Source: Pseudobacter sp.
Lineage (GTDB): Bacteria > Bacteroidota > Bacteroidia > Chitinophagales > Chitinophagaceae
DNA: 64,000 nucleotides
Assembly (NCBI GenBank): GCA_017849455.1
Contig: JAFIGX010000024.1
Location: forward strand, 558,001-622,000
Direction: 5' to 3'
Shown: piece by piece, positions 26,450-36,090 of the stretch
How the letters are laid out: the number at the start of each line of letters is the position of its first letter
Position numbering within the stretch: position 1 is the stretch's first letter
Made by a program: the position numbers and the translations under genes
The notes under the pieces: generated by a model
Seen by the model: the letters and a program-made list of their open reading frames with translations, nothing else
Told to the model about the DNA's origin: nothing
Database searches by the model: none

Positions 26450-26522
26450 CCTTGCGCATGCGGAAGCGACGTTTTCCGTATAGCTATTTTAAAGTAGGTC
26501 GTTGTTCATCATTGTTGCCCGC

Positions 26523-27986
26523 TCATTTCACGGTAATATCACTGGAACGATATTGAAATAGCGGTTTTTTCTTTCCCGGCTCCGAGATCTTCAGCAGTTT
26601 GAAGCCGGATCGATGCACGTCGTCGAGCACAATGGCGGTGCGGTAATCTTTTTTCTCTGCTGTCAGTGTAAGGCCGGTTATCATGATGTCTTTTGCATGG
26701 CGAATATACAAACCCCAGGCCGGTAATTCACCAAACATCGAGAACTCAGGATAAGCATTTGCTTTTTCCTGGATCTTATCCAGTTCATCCAACCCAATTT
26801 TCGCAAACAATGGATTGCCTCCTCCGGGGTATCTGATCTCCACGTTGTTTAATGTAATATTGGAGATCATGGCATCGGGCAAACCCACGATGGAAGCGGG
26901 CGAGATGTTGCGTGGCATATCTTCGACCGGGCCTTCGTATTCATAACCGGCATCCGGTTTGGTGACTGGCACTTCCACATACAAATTCGATATCCGTACA
27001 TTTTCCAGCCTGCCCTTTTTGCCTTTCAGTCTTTCACCGATCCGCAGGAAGAGGGCATTGCCGGTGTTAGTGGCCTGCAGGCTGTCCACTTCCACATTCT
27101 CCACAAAGCCCCCATCCACGGCTGCCAGTGTGACGGCCGACCGGTAGGTGTCGAACACTTTATTATTGATGATGCGGATATCGCTGAAACCGCCATAGGT
27201 GGCTGTCCCGAACTTGATGCCATTGGCGCTGGAGCGAATGGTATTGTTATGGATATAGATATCGCGGCAAACCCTGGAGGCATCGTGCGATTTGAGGCAG
27301 ATGCCATCATCGTCGGAATCGATGAAAGAATTAGTGATGCTCACTTTCTCGCAGTCCACGATATCGATGCCATCGTTGTTCCAGTAGGCTTTACTGTCGA
27401 CATACATGCTGTCGATGCTCACATTTTTGCATTGATCGTAGATCTGTACCCAACTGGCAGAGTTGCGCATGGTCACCTTACGCATGGAAATATTTTCGCA
27501 GCCGCGGAAGTAGACCAGAACGGCCCTCGATTCTGCTTCGGGCCGGTCGAACCGGAAGCCATCTTTCACCAATCCTTTCTGGATCACGTTCACTACATTT
27601 TTCGCCAGCAGGCGGCCCTGTCCGTCGATGACGCCCTGGCCTGTGATACCGATATGCTGCTGGTCGTGCGCAAAGATGAGGGCCGTCCAGCCTTTCCTGT
27701 CATAATCGAAAGGGTTGAGCGAGCCTACCAGCACGGCGCCTTCCTGCAAATGGATGGTCACATTCGATTTGAGGTGAATGGACCCCGTGAGGTAGCGGCC
27801 TACATAAAATACCAGCCTGCCGCCGCCCTGCTGGTTGATATAATCAATGGCGAACTGGATCGAACGGGTATTGAGTGTTACACCATCTGAATATATGCCG
27901 AATAAAGAAGCGGGGTAATCCTTGGCGCTTGCCTGGAAGAACTGGACAAGCACGAAGACGAGCACCGACAATCTTTTCAAATACAT
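26523..27986 (-). CDS. Glycoside hydrolase family 28 (polygalacturonase-like)
   Basis: 487 residues with a signal peptide (about 1-21, ending ASA), so exported. The rest is a right-handed beta-helix. GH28 marks are WNNDGIDIVDCEKV and DSDDDGICLKSHD, carrying the three catalytic aspartates, and GIKFGT downstream. GH28 enzymes cleave alpha-1,4-galacturonide or rhamnogalacturonan bonds. The neighbouring gene upstream encodes a GH106-like rhamnosidase, so the pair probably processes rhamnogalacturonan. It is followed by its own terminator. Confidence 0.88.
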   Translation of the reverse strand: MYLKRLSVLVFVLVQFFQASAKDYPASLFGIYSDGVTLNTRSIQFAIDYINQQGGGRLVFYVGRYLTGSIHLKSNVTIHLQEGAVLVGSLNPFDYDRKGWTALIFAHDQQHIGITGQGVIDGQGRLLAKNVVNVIQKGLVKDGFRFDRPEAESRAVLVYFRGCENISMRKVTMRNSASWVQIYDQCKNVSIDSMYVDSKAYWNNDGIDIVDCEKVSITNSFIDSDDDGICLKSHDASRVCRDIYIHNNTIRSSANGIKFGTATYGGFSDIRIINNKVFDTYRSAVTLAAVDGGFVENVEVDSLQATNTGNALFLRIGERLKGKKGRLENVRISNLYVEVPVTKPDAGYEYEGPVEDMPRNISPASIVGLPDAMISNITLNNVEIRYPGGGNPLFAKIGLDELDKIQEKANAYPEFSMFGELPAWGLYIRHAKDIMITGLTLTAEKKDYRTAIVLDDVHRSGFKLLKISEPGKKKPLFQYRSSDITVK

Positions 27987-28048
27987 GAGCTATATTTTAT
28001 GAGGTATTTTTAAAATATGCATTTATTGGATACCGTTATAGTTCCTGA

Positions 28049-30892
28049 TCAATAACCGCTTACGGGGCCGATCAATCCCATCGACTGGACCGGCTGGTTC
28101 TTGTGGTTGAGATTGGTCCAGTATTGCGCTACGGCATTATTCGTGAGTGTTTTCATATAATTTCCCATAGTTGTGATCACTCTCACTTCGATGGTATTGT
28201 TGCCTTCCTGGAGCAGGGATTTTACGGGATGTATCCTTCTGCCATACCATTTGGTACCAGCAGGTTGCCCATTCACCCAAAGCTCCGAAACGCCTACCAC
28301 TTTACCAAGATCCAGCCAGGACAACTGTTGGGGACTGCTCACCTGTAGCGTGGTGCGATAGATGACCGTGCCTGAGAAATGCACGAAGCCTGGCATGTCT
28401 TTCAGGTCTTTCAATGCGTCCAGTTCAATCGTTTTAATGGAGCCATCGATATGCCTGAATTCTGCGGTCCATCGGTTGGTCAATGGGGTTGTATTATTTG
28501 TGCCGGTTGGAGGTTGTTGCCTTTCGGCCCCTTTTTTTACACGGTCGAATACGATCAACCTTGAATCCGCCGGCCCCAGTTCGAGGGTGATGGTGCCCCC
28601 GGTCATCGGCAGTCGATAGCGTTCACCATTCTCTGCATCCCAGATCCAGGGCCACTTTTTGGCAGTGAGTTCAGTCGCCGGTTTGAGCTGGATAGTGTAC
28701 GGATCATCCATATTGGAATTGATGAACAGGAGTATCTCTTTATCGCCTGCCTGGTAGCGCACCTGTGTCACGAACGGATTGGGCTGGTCGATCTTTATAT
28801 AAGGCGTGATATTGTATTGTTGTTGTATGTTCCTGTACCATTGAAGATAATTATTCGCGGGTTTTTTCAAGAGGATGAAGCGGTCGGCATAACCTTTTAG
28901 CGATTGTACGATCTCCTGCACTTCCCGGTCGCGTTGCAGATGATCGGTAAGGCCCAGGGATTTGCCGGGGATGGTCTCGATGCAGAAGATGCGGCCACCG
29001 GCCTTTACGAAATCGAGCAGCTTCGCGGCGGTAGACGGCTCCATACTTTGCACTTCCAGGAGGAAGAGAGTATGATAGGAGCGTGGACCATAGACCAGTT
29101 TCCCATTCTTCACCTGCGCATCCCTGATCACGGATTCTGAAACATAATCACAGGCATTGCCGCAGCGGTGCATCGATTCCCAGAGCATCGGTTGATAATC
29201 GGGGTGAGTAAGCAAGGGGAAAGGTTCGTTCTGTGCGCTGTAGATGCTCCACATATCGCCAATGGGCGGAAGCACTGCGATATCGGCGAACATATCCGCC
29301 TGTTGGAACAGGGCCGAGAACCTGGCTTTATAATCGGTGAAAAGTTTGAAATAGGGCCACCAGGTATTTTTTTCATTGATATAGGAACCGTAGCGGATCC
29401 AGCCGGGGAACGGTGCGTAGGGCGGCGAGTAATTGAATCCGTGGAATACGGGATGTGTAACGCCTGAGAGGGTGCTCTGGTCACCCGCCACTTTCATGAT
29501 CTCGAGGGTATCGTTGAAGACCATATCCGTGTTGGTAAGCTCTTCGCAACTGATCAGTCTTTTGCCTTTGAGATGGGCGGCGGATGCCACGAATTTATTG
29601 ATCATGGTATTGGCCCTGCCGATGCGGTAATTGGTTTCGTCGACCTCCCCGCCGAGCCCGTATTTGATCCATGTCTCGCATTCCGGAATATCGACATCGA
29701 AGCTTCCTTCGAGCGGGTAATAACCGCGTCCATAGGCCTGTACGCGCGACTTCACATTATTGGCCCTGCACCAGGCCGTGAAGGAACGGATGAATCGCTC
29801 TTCCAGCAATTCTGTTTTGGTGAGATCGAAATCATACCGTACGCGCTGGATGGTATCTTTCAGTTCCGGGCCGAAGGAAGCGCCATAATTATAATCGATG
29901 GTATTGCCCATGGAACCGATCCTGAACATAGTGAATGGCAGGTAGGGCAGGAGGTCGTACCCCCGGCGTTTACGGAATTCATCGGCCATATCGGCGCTCC
30001 AGTTGGCGCCTTCCAGCTCCATGCTATCGGTGAAGAATGACCGGATATGATGGGAGAGCGGACCTGTTCGCTGCTGGATGGTATCCGACATTTTGTTGAG
30101 ATATTTTTTCACAGCGGCTTCGTTATAGTGGTTGAGCACCGGACCATCGGCGCCGGGGGCGCCGTTGATCACTTCCATGAAGCTGCTGATCTTCACCAGT
30201 GCATACAGCACATGCTTTCCCTTCGGGATGTCGATACGAAAAGATCGCTGGCCGATCAGGTGTGAAAGGTCTTTTACCTCATCCATGCTTTTCATTTCTG
30301 CCGGCGCCAGTTGGAGGGAAAGCAATTCCATCGTCCGGCCTGAATAGGGAGCACTGATGGCCGGGTCTGCTTCTTTGAACAGGTCGAACTCCGATACTTC
30401 ATACTCCAAAGGCCCTTCAGGCTTTTTGGTGGCGATGACTACGATGGAAGAGCGTTCTTCTCCTTCCAGGTATTCTGCGCCGAAAGGCCAGCCGGAACCA
30501 ACGATCAGGTCGCAGGTGATGCCGAGGGAGCTCGCTTCTCCGAATGTGGCCTGCAGCATGTCGATCCATTCGGGGCTTAACCAACGTAGAGAGGGCTTTC
30601 CCATATCATCGGTGCGGGCAGGGAATTTGATGGGATTGATCTCCACGCCGCCGATGCCGGCAGCTTTCATGAGGCGCAACTCCCTGATCAGCTCTCCTTT
30701 TTCTATTTTGTCACCATTCCACCACCATCGAACGAAAGGGCGGTAGATATCTGGTGGGTCTTTGAATAAACGATACAGATCATCGGCGCTTCCTGATTCC
30801 GCTCTTTGCATGGCCCAGGTTGGCGTCGATTGGAGCACAGCATAGCCGGTTGTGAGCAATGCGCTTTGTTGAATGAAGTTTCTTCTGTTCAT
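28049..30892 (-). CDS. GH106-like alpha-L-rhamnosidase
   Basis: About 947 residues. The N-terminus MNRRNFIQQSALLTTGYA is a twin-arginine-like or Sec signal peptide. The mature protein opens with RPFVRWWWNGDKIEKGELIR, typical of GH106 enzymes, then a TIM-barrel-like catalytic region, and ends in jelly-roll beta domains (IELDALKDL, YRTTLQVSS, LDLGKVVGVSELWVNG). GH106 removes alpha-L-rhamnose from rhamnogalacturonan side chains and flavonoid glycosides. An ATG 24 nt upstream (30916) is an alternative start. It lies between the GH28 gene and the TonB-dependent receptor, all on one strand. Confidence 0.82.
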   Translation of the reverse strand: MNRRNFIQQSALLTTGYAVLQSTPTWAMQRAESGSADDLYRLFKDPPDIYRPFVRWWWNGDKIEKGELIRELRLMKAAGIGGVEINPIKFPARTDDMGKPSLRWLSPEWIDMLQATFGEASSLGITCDLIVGSGWPFGAEYLEGEERSSIVVIATKKPEGPLEYEVSEFDLFKEADPAISAPYSGRTMELLSLQLAPAEMKSMDEVKDLSHLIGQRSFRIDIPKGKHVLYALVKISSFMEVINGAPGADGPVLNHYNEAAVKKYLNKMSDTIQQRTGPLSHHIRSFFTDSMELEGANWSADMADEFRKRRGYDLLPYLPFTMFRIGSMGNTIDYNYGASFGPELKDTIQRVRYDFDLTKTELLEERFIRSFTAWCRANNVKSRVQAYGRGYYPLEGSFDVDIPECETWIKYGLGGEVDETNYRIGRANTMINKFVASAAHLKGKRLISCEELTNTDMVFNDTLEIMKVAGDQSTLSGVTHPVFHGFNYSPPYAPFPGWIRYGSYINEKNTWWPYFKLFTDYKARFSALFQQADMFADIAVLPPIGDMWSIYSAQNEPFPLLTHPDYQPMLWESMHRCGNACDYVSESVIRDAQVKNGKLVYGPRSYHTLFLLEVQSMEPSTAAKLLDFVKAGGRIFCIETIPGKSLGLTDHLQRDREVQEIVQSLKGYADRFILLKKPANNYLQWYRNIQQQYNITPYIKIDQPNPFVTQVRYQAGDKEILLFINSNMDDPYTIQLKPATELTAKKWPWIWDAENGERYRLPMTGGTITLELGPADSRLIVFDRVKKGAERQQPPTGTNNTTPLTNRWTAEFRHIDGSIKTIELDALKDLKDMPGFVHFSGTVIYRTTLQVSSPQQLSWLDLGKVVGVSELWVNGQPAGTKWYGRRIHPVKSLLQEGNNTIEVRVITTMGNYMKTLTNNAVAQYWTNLNHKNQPVQSMGLIGPVSGY

Positions 30893-30979
30893 GTTTGATT
30901 GGCCCTGCTGATTCATCGACCGTCAGGACCATATAATTGAACTGAAGATACTTCGAAGTATGCAATATTCAAGGCCGTA

Positions 30980-33751
30980 CTACAAGTTCAGTTCTGCCCT
31001 CGCAAACAGGAACCTGCCATTAAACCCGAACTGCGTGGTGCGGCGACTATACAGGAACTGACCATTGGTTGTATTGTTGATATTGGCCACTTTGTCCGGG
31101 TATACATCGAATACATTGTTGGAACCGATATTGAGCCTGATGGCTTTCGTGAGCTTGTATCCTGCCGATACATCGGTGATCACTTTACCACTGTAGGTTT
31201 GCATGAAGGCTGCCGTGTTGGTAGCTTCATCGACCGGGCCGAAATAAACATTGCGTACGAAAGCATTGAATCGGTTGATGGTATACGTTAGCGTCAAATT
31301 CACTTTTTCACGCGGAACGCTTTTTTCGAGATATATCCTGCTGGCCTGGCTGAAATAAATATTTTCTTTCCCGGCCAGTTTGGCTGATGCCTTGACAGGC
31401 CCTACCTGCTGTGTTTTGGTATAGGTGCCGGCGAGGTCGGCGCGGAAATTGCCCCGGCCCAGGCGTTGGTTGTAAGTCACCACCAGGTCCACACCCTTGG
31501 TCTCCGAATTGATGGCATTGGCAAAGAAAGCTGCCTGGTTGGCATTGGCGAGCAGGAGAAGCTGGTAGATCTCCTTGTCGACATCGGAAGCCCCGGGCGC
31601 ATTGCTGCCGCTGAACAGATCGGTATAAACGATGCGGTCTTCTATATGCGTAAAATATCCATCTACCGTTACATTGAACCGGCCGAATGCTCCTGTGAAA
31701 CCGGCGCTCACGCTTCTCGATTTTTCAGGCTTCAATGTCGGGATGCCCAGCAGTTGGGCGGGACGGCTGTCATTGGTGAAAGTCCCTACCTCATACGGTA
31801 CCCCATCCACGAAGAGTGTGCTGGTATTCGAATAGAAGCGCTGGTGCAGGGAAGGAGCGCGGAAGCCGGTGCTGGCCGATGCACGGATGGCGGTACGCCT
31901 CGTGAGTTTATACCGGAAAGTGAGCTTGCCATTCAGGGTGGAACCGAAATCATTATAGTTCTCGAAACGGATTGCGCCACCAAGCAGGAAAGGCTCACTC
32001 AGGTTCAGTTCCACATCTCCATAACCGGCAATGGCCGAGCGTGTGGCATTCACGGCGTTCTCGGGCCGGAAGCCGGGGAACACCTGTGCGCCGCCTGCCC
32101 TGGGCGTTCCATCGGGCCCGAATTTGGTATTGATGGCCCCTTTGGGATCAGGTATCAGGATATCGTGGCCAGTGGCATCGACCCCGATCTTGGTGGCCCT
32201 GCCATAATCGGTGTAAGAATTTTCTGCGCCGGCCACGAGCTGGTAGCGTTCGAAACGGTATTCAGTGCCGAAGGCGAGATCGAGACCGTCCAGCACTTCG
32301 AACCGGCGCGTGAAATCGAGATTGGTAGTGTTTTGCGTGAATATAGGGCCGCCGGCATTGAAGCGGGTGGGAGAAGCTTTTTCGAGGGATGCGTTAAGTG
32401 AATTCTCCACGCGGAAGATGAACTGGTTCTGACCATAGGTATTGCTCACATCGGCTTTCCATTCGCCGATATTGCCGCGGATGCCGAAGGCCAGCGATTT
32501 GTCGTAGATATCGGAATGTATTTCAGGGAGGAACCCAAGCGGGTAGATGCTGAGCACATTGCGACTGTCCGATGGCAGCCGGTATACGCCGGCCGCCTGC
32601 CCGTTACGGTAGCCCAGTCCACCGAAAAGATAGAACTCCGCATTGTTCTCCATCGGGAAAACGGAATTGAGAAAGAGCTGTCCGCTCCGCAATTTGGACT
32701 GTCCGGCCCTCATGCGAATATCCTTTCTCGTTATATTGTTGGCAGTGAGAAATGAATCCGTTTTATCGACTGCACCGGGATAAGTACGGTAGATCGGTCC
32801 GATCCAGGGGCCCGACCGGTTAGTGGCGTTGCGGAAATCATAAGAGCCGCCGAAATTGATAAAGCCGCCACGGCCACCCACGGGAATACCATAGTTGATG
32901 CCTGTTTGTACGGTTTGTCCGTCGAAGTTGTTATCTGCTTTGGAGGTAACATTGGCGCCGGTGGTAACGTTGACGTTCAACCGGTTCACGCTGCTTTTGA
33001 GGATGATATTGATCACCCCGGCAATGGCGTCGGAGCCATATTGCGCGGCGGCCCCGTCGCGCAGGATCTCGATCCGGTCGATGGCTGAGGTAGGGATGGA
33101 GTTCATATCCGTTCCTACGGCGCCACGGCCAAATGTACCATTTACATTCACGAGTGCCGTATTGTGGCGGCGTTTGCCATTGATGAGCACCAGCACCTGG
33201 TCGGGTCCCAGACCACGGAGAGAGGCCGGGTCGATATGGTCGGTGCCATCAGACACCGTTTGCGTGCCGGAACTGAAAGAGGGAGCGATATAATTCAACA
33301 ACTGGTTCACGGATACCTGTGGCGCATCGCCTACGATCCGTTTGATATCGATCACATCCACCGGTACCGGCGTGGAAGTTTGTGTACGTGGCAGGTTGCG
33401 GGAGCCCATTACCACCAGCGCGTTCAGGGTAGTGCCTGCTTCCAGGGCAAAATCGAGAGAGACGGTTTGCCCGCTGGTGATGGTGACGGATTTGCTTTGA
33501 ACGGAATATCCAACATAGCTAGCCACCACGGTATAGGTACCTGCGGGCAGGTTCATGGAATAGCGGCCGTCGGCGCCGGAATAACCGGCCCTGTTGATCC
33601 TGGGCACCTGGATGGTAGCGCCGGCCAGGGGCGACTTCCCGTCGGTGACAGTAACCTGGAGCGTGCCGGTCTGTGCCCGGACAGCAGACAGGCTGCCTGT
33701 AAGCAGTAGCAATGGCAGTGATCTTCTTAATGCGGGTAACAATTGTAGCAT
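30980..33751 (-). CDS. TonB-dependent outer-membrane receptor
   Basis: 923 residues: signal peptide (about 1-26), a carboxypeptidase-regulatory-like beta domain (TLQVTVTDGKSPLAGATIQV, about 30-110), a plug domain (SLRGLGPDQVLVLINGKRRH, then IDRIEILRDGAAAQYGSDAI) and a 22-strand barrel ending in an aromatic-rich strand. It is not SusC-like and has no SusD partner, so it fits a siderophore, vitamin or oligosaccharide receptor. As it sits upstream of GH106 and GH28 on the same strand, it may import the products of those enzymes, but this is only context. Confidence 0.88.
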   Translation of the reverse strand: MLQLLPALRRSLPLLLLTGSLSAVRAQTGTLQVTVTDGKSPLAGATIQVPRINRAGYSGADGRYSMNLPAGTYTVVASYVGYSVQSKSVTITSGQTVSLDFALEAGTTLNALVVMGSRNLPRTQTSTPVPVDVIDIKRIVGDAPQVSVNQLLNYIAPSFSSGTQTVSDGTDHIDPASLRGLGPDQVLVLINGKRRHNTALVNVNGTFGRGAVGTDMNSIPTSAIDRIEILRDGAAAQYGSDAIAGVINIILKSSVNRLNVNVTTGANVTSKADNNFDGQTVQTGINYGIPVGGRGGFINFGGSYDFRNATNRSGPWIGPIYRTYPGAVDKTDSFLTANNITRKDIRMRAGQSKLRSGQLFLNSVFPMENNAEFYLFGGLGYRNGQAAGVYRLPSDSRNVLSIYPLGFLPEIHSDIYDKSLAFGIRGNIGEWKADVSNTYGQNQFIFRVENSLNASLEKASPTRFNAGGPIFTQNTTNLDFTRRFEVLDGLDLAFGTEYRFERYQLVAGAENSYTDYGRATKIGVDATGHDILIPDPKGAINTKFGPDGTPRAGGAQVFPGFRPENAVNATRSAIAGYGDVELNLSEPFLLGGAIRFENYNDFGSTLNGKLTFRYKLTRRTAIRASASTGFRAPSLHQRFYSNTSTLFVDGVPYEVGTFTNDSRPAQLLGIPTLKPEKSRSVSAGFTGAFGRFNVTVDGYFTHIEDRIVYTDLFSGSNAPGASDVDKEIYQLLLLANANQAAFFANAINSETKGVDLVVTYNQRLGRGNFRADLAGTYTKTQQVGPVKASAKLAGKENIYFSQASRIYLEKSVPREKVNLTLTYTINRFNAFVRNVYFGPVDEATNTAAFMQTYSGKVITDVSAGYKLTKAIRLNIGSNNVFDVYPDKVANINNTTNGQFLYSRRTTQFGFNGRFLFARAELNL

Positions 33752-33774
33752 ACGAAAATGGTTTTATGTAAAAG

Positions 33775-34008
33775 TTAGGATTGACCGGATAGCGGTGGGT
33801 AACGGACTATTTTCCCGGTCAGGGGCCCGGGGTCATGGCCATCGTTGTTGGAATGGGCCGGTGGATGTTTCACCGGGGAATAGTACGAGATCAGCAGAAA
33901 GGCAAATGCAACGGAAGAGAGGGGGTTATATCGTAATTTACAGAATTGATCGCTAATTTTCAAGCATAACAGCACTATATTCTGTATTTTTCCGCCGCAT
34001 TTTTTCAT
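33775..34008 (-). CDS. Possible small membrane protein upstream of the TonB receptor
   Basis: 77-codon frame from ATG (MKKCGGKIQN) with one hydrophobic stretch (SSVAFAFLLISYYSPV) and a polar tail. It ends 23 nt before the TonB receptor start on the same strand. It has no recognisable family and could be a chance frame in the promoter region. Confidence 0.25.
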   Translation of the reverse strand: MKKCGGKIQNIVLLCLKISDQFCKLRYNPLSSVAFAFLLISYYSPVKHPPAHSNNDGHDPGPLTGKIVRYPPLSGQS

Positions 34009-34029
34009 GACCCTCTAAACATATCATAC

Positions 34030-34506
34030 ATGAAACGAATATCGATGATGATCAGTTGTCTGTTATTGCTGGTCGCCTGTCAGCCGGGATCGGCCTTCAA
34101 ATACAGCCAGGACATAGTCGCCAAAGAAAGAAGCATGCTGAAGGATATCGAGCATACGGAATCGGAAGTGTTGAAGTTGATCAATGCGGGCAAATTCAAG
34201 GAGATCACACCCGTTGCGGAGAAAATGGAAGGGATCGTGGAAAGCAGGTTGCAGGAGATCAGGAGCACGCCACCTCCCCGCGCGAAAGGTGCTGAAGAAT
34301 TCCAGCAGGCAGCAATAGAATATTTTTCCTATATCAAGAGTGTTTATACAGCCTATAAGGAGATCGGCATGGCGAACAGCGATACGGCCAGGAATGATGC
34401 TTACGAGCGCCTGCAAAAAATTGCTGCGGGCAATACGGATGCCGTGAAAAAGTTGCAGACGGTACAAAGAAAATTTGCTTCGGCCAATGGGTTCCGTGTA
34501 CAATGA
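34030..34506 (+). CDS. Hypothetical lipoprotein
   Basis: 158 residues with a lipoprotein signal (LLLLVAC, Cys17) and a mature part that is nearly all helical (ERSMLKDIEHTESEVLKLI, EFQQAAIEYFSYIKSVYTAY, AYERLQKIAAGNTDAVKKL). It resembles small helical surface lipoproteins of the LIC11966 type, but I am not certain of that match. It is monocistronic and convergent with the efflux operon. Confidence 0.65.
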   Translation: MKRISMMISCLLLLVACQPGSAFKYSQDIVAKERSMLKDIEHTESEVLKLINAGKFKEITPVAEKMEGIVESRLQEIRSTPPPRAKGAEEFQQAAIEYFSYIKSVYTAYKEIGMANSDTARNDAYERLQKIAAGNTDAVKKLQTVQRKFASANGFRVQ

Positions 34507-34526
34507 AGTCTTCGCTGATATGTTCC

Positions 34527-34558
34527 AAAAAAATGACCGCAACAGGAATGTTGCGGTC
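34527..34558 (-). terminator. Rho-independent terminator of the RND efflux operon
   Basis: A perfect 10-bp stem (34535-34544 with 34549-34558, GACCGCAACA) with a 4-nt loop, followed on the minus strand by A and then seven T (34533-34527). It lies 44 nt past the stop of the outer-membrane efflux gene. The lipoprotein gene converging from the left may also use the stem. Confidence 0.85.
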
Positions 34559-34601
34559 TGCTATATAGCTAACCCATATTTGTACAACCAATTAACTACG
34601 T

Positions 34602-36017
34602 TTATTTCCATCCGCCTCCCAGCGAACGATAGAGCTCTACCACGGTACTGAGCTGGCTTCTCTGGATTGTAGCCAGGTTCAGCTCTGCCTGAAGCGCATT
34701 GCTTTGCGCAGTGATCACTTCAAGGTAATTGGCCATATCGCTCTTGAACAGGAGCTGTGCATTGCTCACGGCCTGTTTCAGGGTATCGGTCTGGTTGATG
34801 GCAAGTTGTCTTTGTTGTTTCAGTTTTTCCGCCTGCACCAGTGCATTGCTCACTTCGGTCGTTGCCTGCAGCACGGATTGCCGGAACCGGATCACGGCTC
34901 CTTCTCTTTCCAGTTTAGCCACTTCATACTGTGTCTTCAATGCCCGCTTGCGGAAAAGCGGTTGGGCAATGGAGCCGGTGGCCAGTCCGAACAGGGAGCC
35001 CGGAATGCTGAACCAGTTGCTGGCCTGGAAAGATTCCAGTCCACCCCCTGCTGTAATGCTGAGCGCAGGATACATATTGGCCTGGGCTACGCCCACCTGG
35101 GCATTGGCGGCAACGAGCGCCATCTCATTGGCACGCACATCCGGGCGGCGGCTTACCATGGCCACCGGTAATCCGGTTGGCAGGTTCTCCTGCAACGCTA
35201 CATCATTCAGGGTCGATGTGCGGGCGATAGTGCCTGGCAATTGTCCTGTAAGTACCTGCAGCGCATTTTCCTGTAATGCGATGCTTTGTTCCAGTTGAGG
35301 AATAAGCAGCGCGGTAGACAGGCGTTGTGATTCTGCCTGCTGAACAGCGAGCGTGGTCACTACGCCTCCATCCCTCAGGAGCCTGGTCACATTCGTGAAC
35401 GTATCGTTCAGGGCGAGGTTATTGCGGGTGATGATCAGTTGCCTGTCGAGCATCAGCAGGTTGAAATAACCCTGTGCAATATCCGAAACCAGTTGTGTTT
35501 GAACGGCCCTGCCTGCTTCCTGTGTTTGGAGGTATTGGGCCAGGGTAGTTTCCTTCTGGCGGCGGATCCTGCCCCAGATATCGGCTTCCCAGGAAATATT
35601 CACAGAGGCATTGTAATTCTCCACGTAAGATTTTCCGAGGAAAAGGCTGGTGCTTTTTCCGTTCAAACTATTGTCCGACGGGCGGTTGATGGAGCCCGAC
35701 ACGCTCAGGTCCACCTGCGGCAATTGGGCCAGCCTGGCCTGTTTTACCTGTTGTTGTGCGATCTCGATCCTTTTGATCGCGGCCTGCAGATCATAGTTAT
35801 AGCTGAGGCCGCGACTGATCAGTCCCTGCAGTGTGGTATCGGTAAAGAATTTCTTCCATTCCACATCTGCAATGCTGTTGGTATCGGCAAAGCTGACATT
35901 GTTGAACTGCTGCGGCAATTCAACGGCAGGTCGCTGATAATCTTTGCCCATCCTGCAAGCCGCCAATACCACAACTATGAGAACTGCCGTATAAAAATGA
36001 ATACGTTTGGTTTGCAT
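34602..36017 (-). CDS. RND outer-membrane efflux lipoprotein (NodT/OprM type)
   Basis: 471-residue TolC-like channel. The N-terminus carries a lipobox (VVLAAC, Cys21) followed by RMGKDYQRP, as in NodT/OprM proteins. Two repeats of the outer-membrane efflux helical fold follow (IKRIEIAQQQVKQARLAQLP; MALVAANAQVGVAQANMYPA). It is the last gene of a three-gene operon with the periplasmic adaptor and inner-membrane pump, and completes the tripartite exporter. Confidence 0.92.
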   Translation of the reverse strand: MQTKRIHFYTAVLIVVVLAACRMGKDYQRPAVELPQQFNNVSFADTNSIADVEWKKFFTDTTLQGLISRGLSYNYDLQAAIKRIEIAQQQVKQARLAQLPQVDLSVSGSINRPSDNSLNGKSTSLFLGKSYVENYNASVNISWEADIWGRIRRQKETTLAQYLQTQEAGRAVQTQLVSDIAQGYFNLLMLDRQLIITRNNLALNDTFTNVTRLLRDGGVVTTLAVQQAESQRLSTALLIPQLEQSIALQENALQVLTGQLPGTIARTSTLNDVALQENLPTGLPVAMVSRRPDVRANEMALVAANAQVGVAQANMYPALSITAGGGLESFQASNWFSIPGSLFGLATGSIAQPLFRKRALKTQYEVAKLEREGAVIRFRQSVLQATTEVSNALVQAEKLKQQRQLAINQTDTLKQAVSNAQLLFKSDMANYLEVITAQSNALQAELNLATIQRSQLSTVVELYRSLGGGWK

Positions 36018-36090
36018 TGCAATATTCGTTTAAGTGCTCTAAATATTATTCTGTAGAAATCATTGTTCGTTCGACTGACATGCTCTTCGC

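Larger units (their letters stand above)
26153..26522. other. Intergenic region with gene remnant and terminator
   Basis: 370 bases between two leftward genes. It contains a broken rightward gene (26250-26388) and the terminator of the GH28 gene (26418-26449), each listed separately. The remainder presumably includes the promoter of the flavoprotein gene. Confidence 0.6.
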
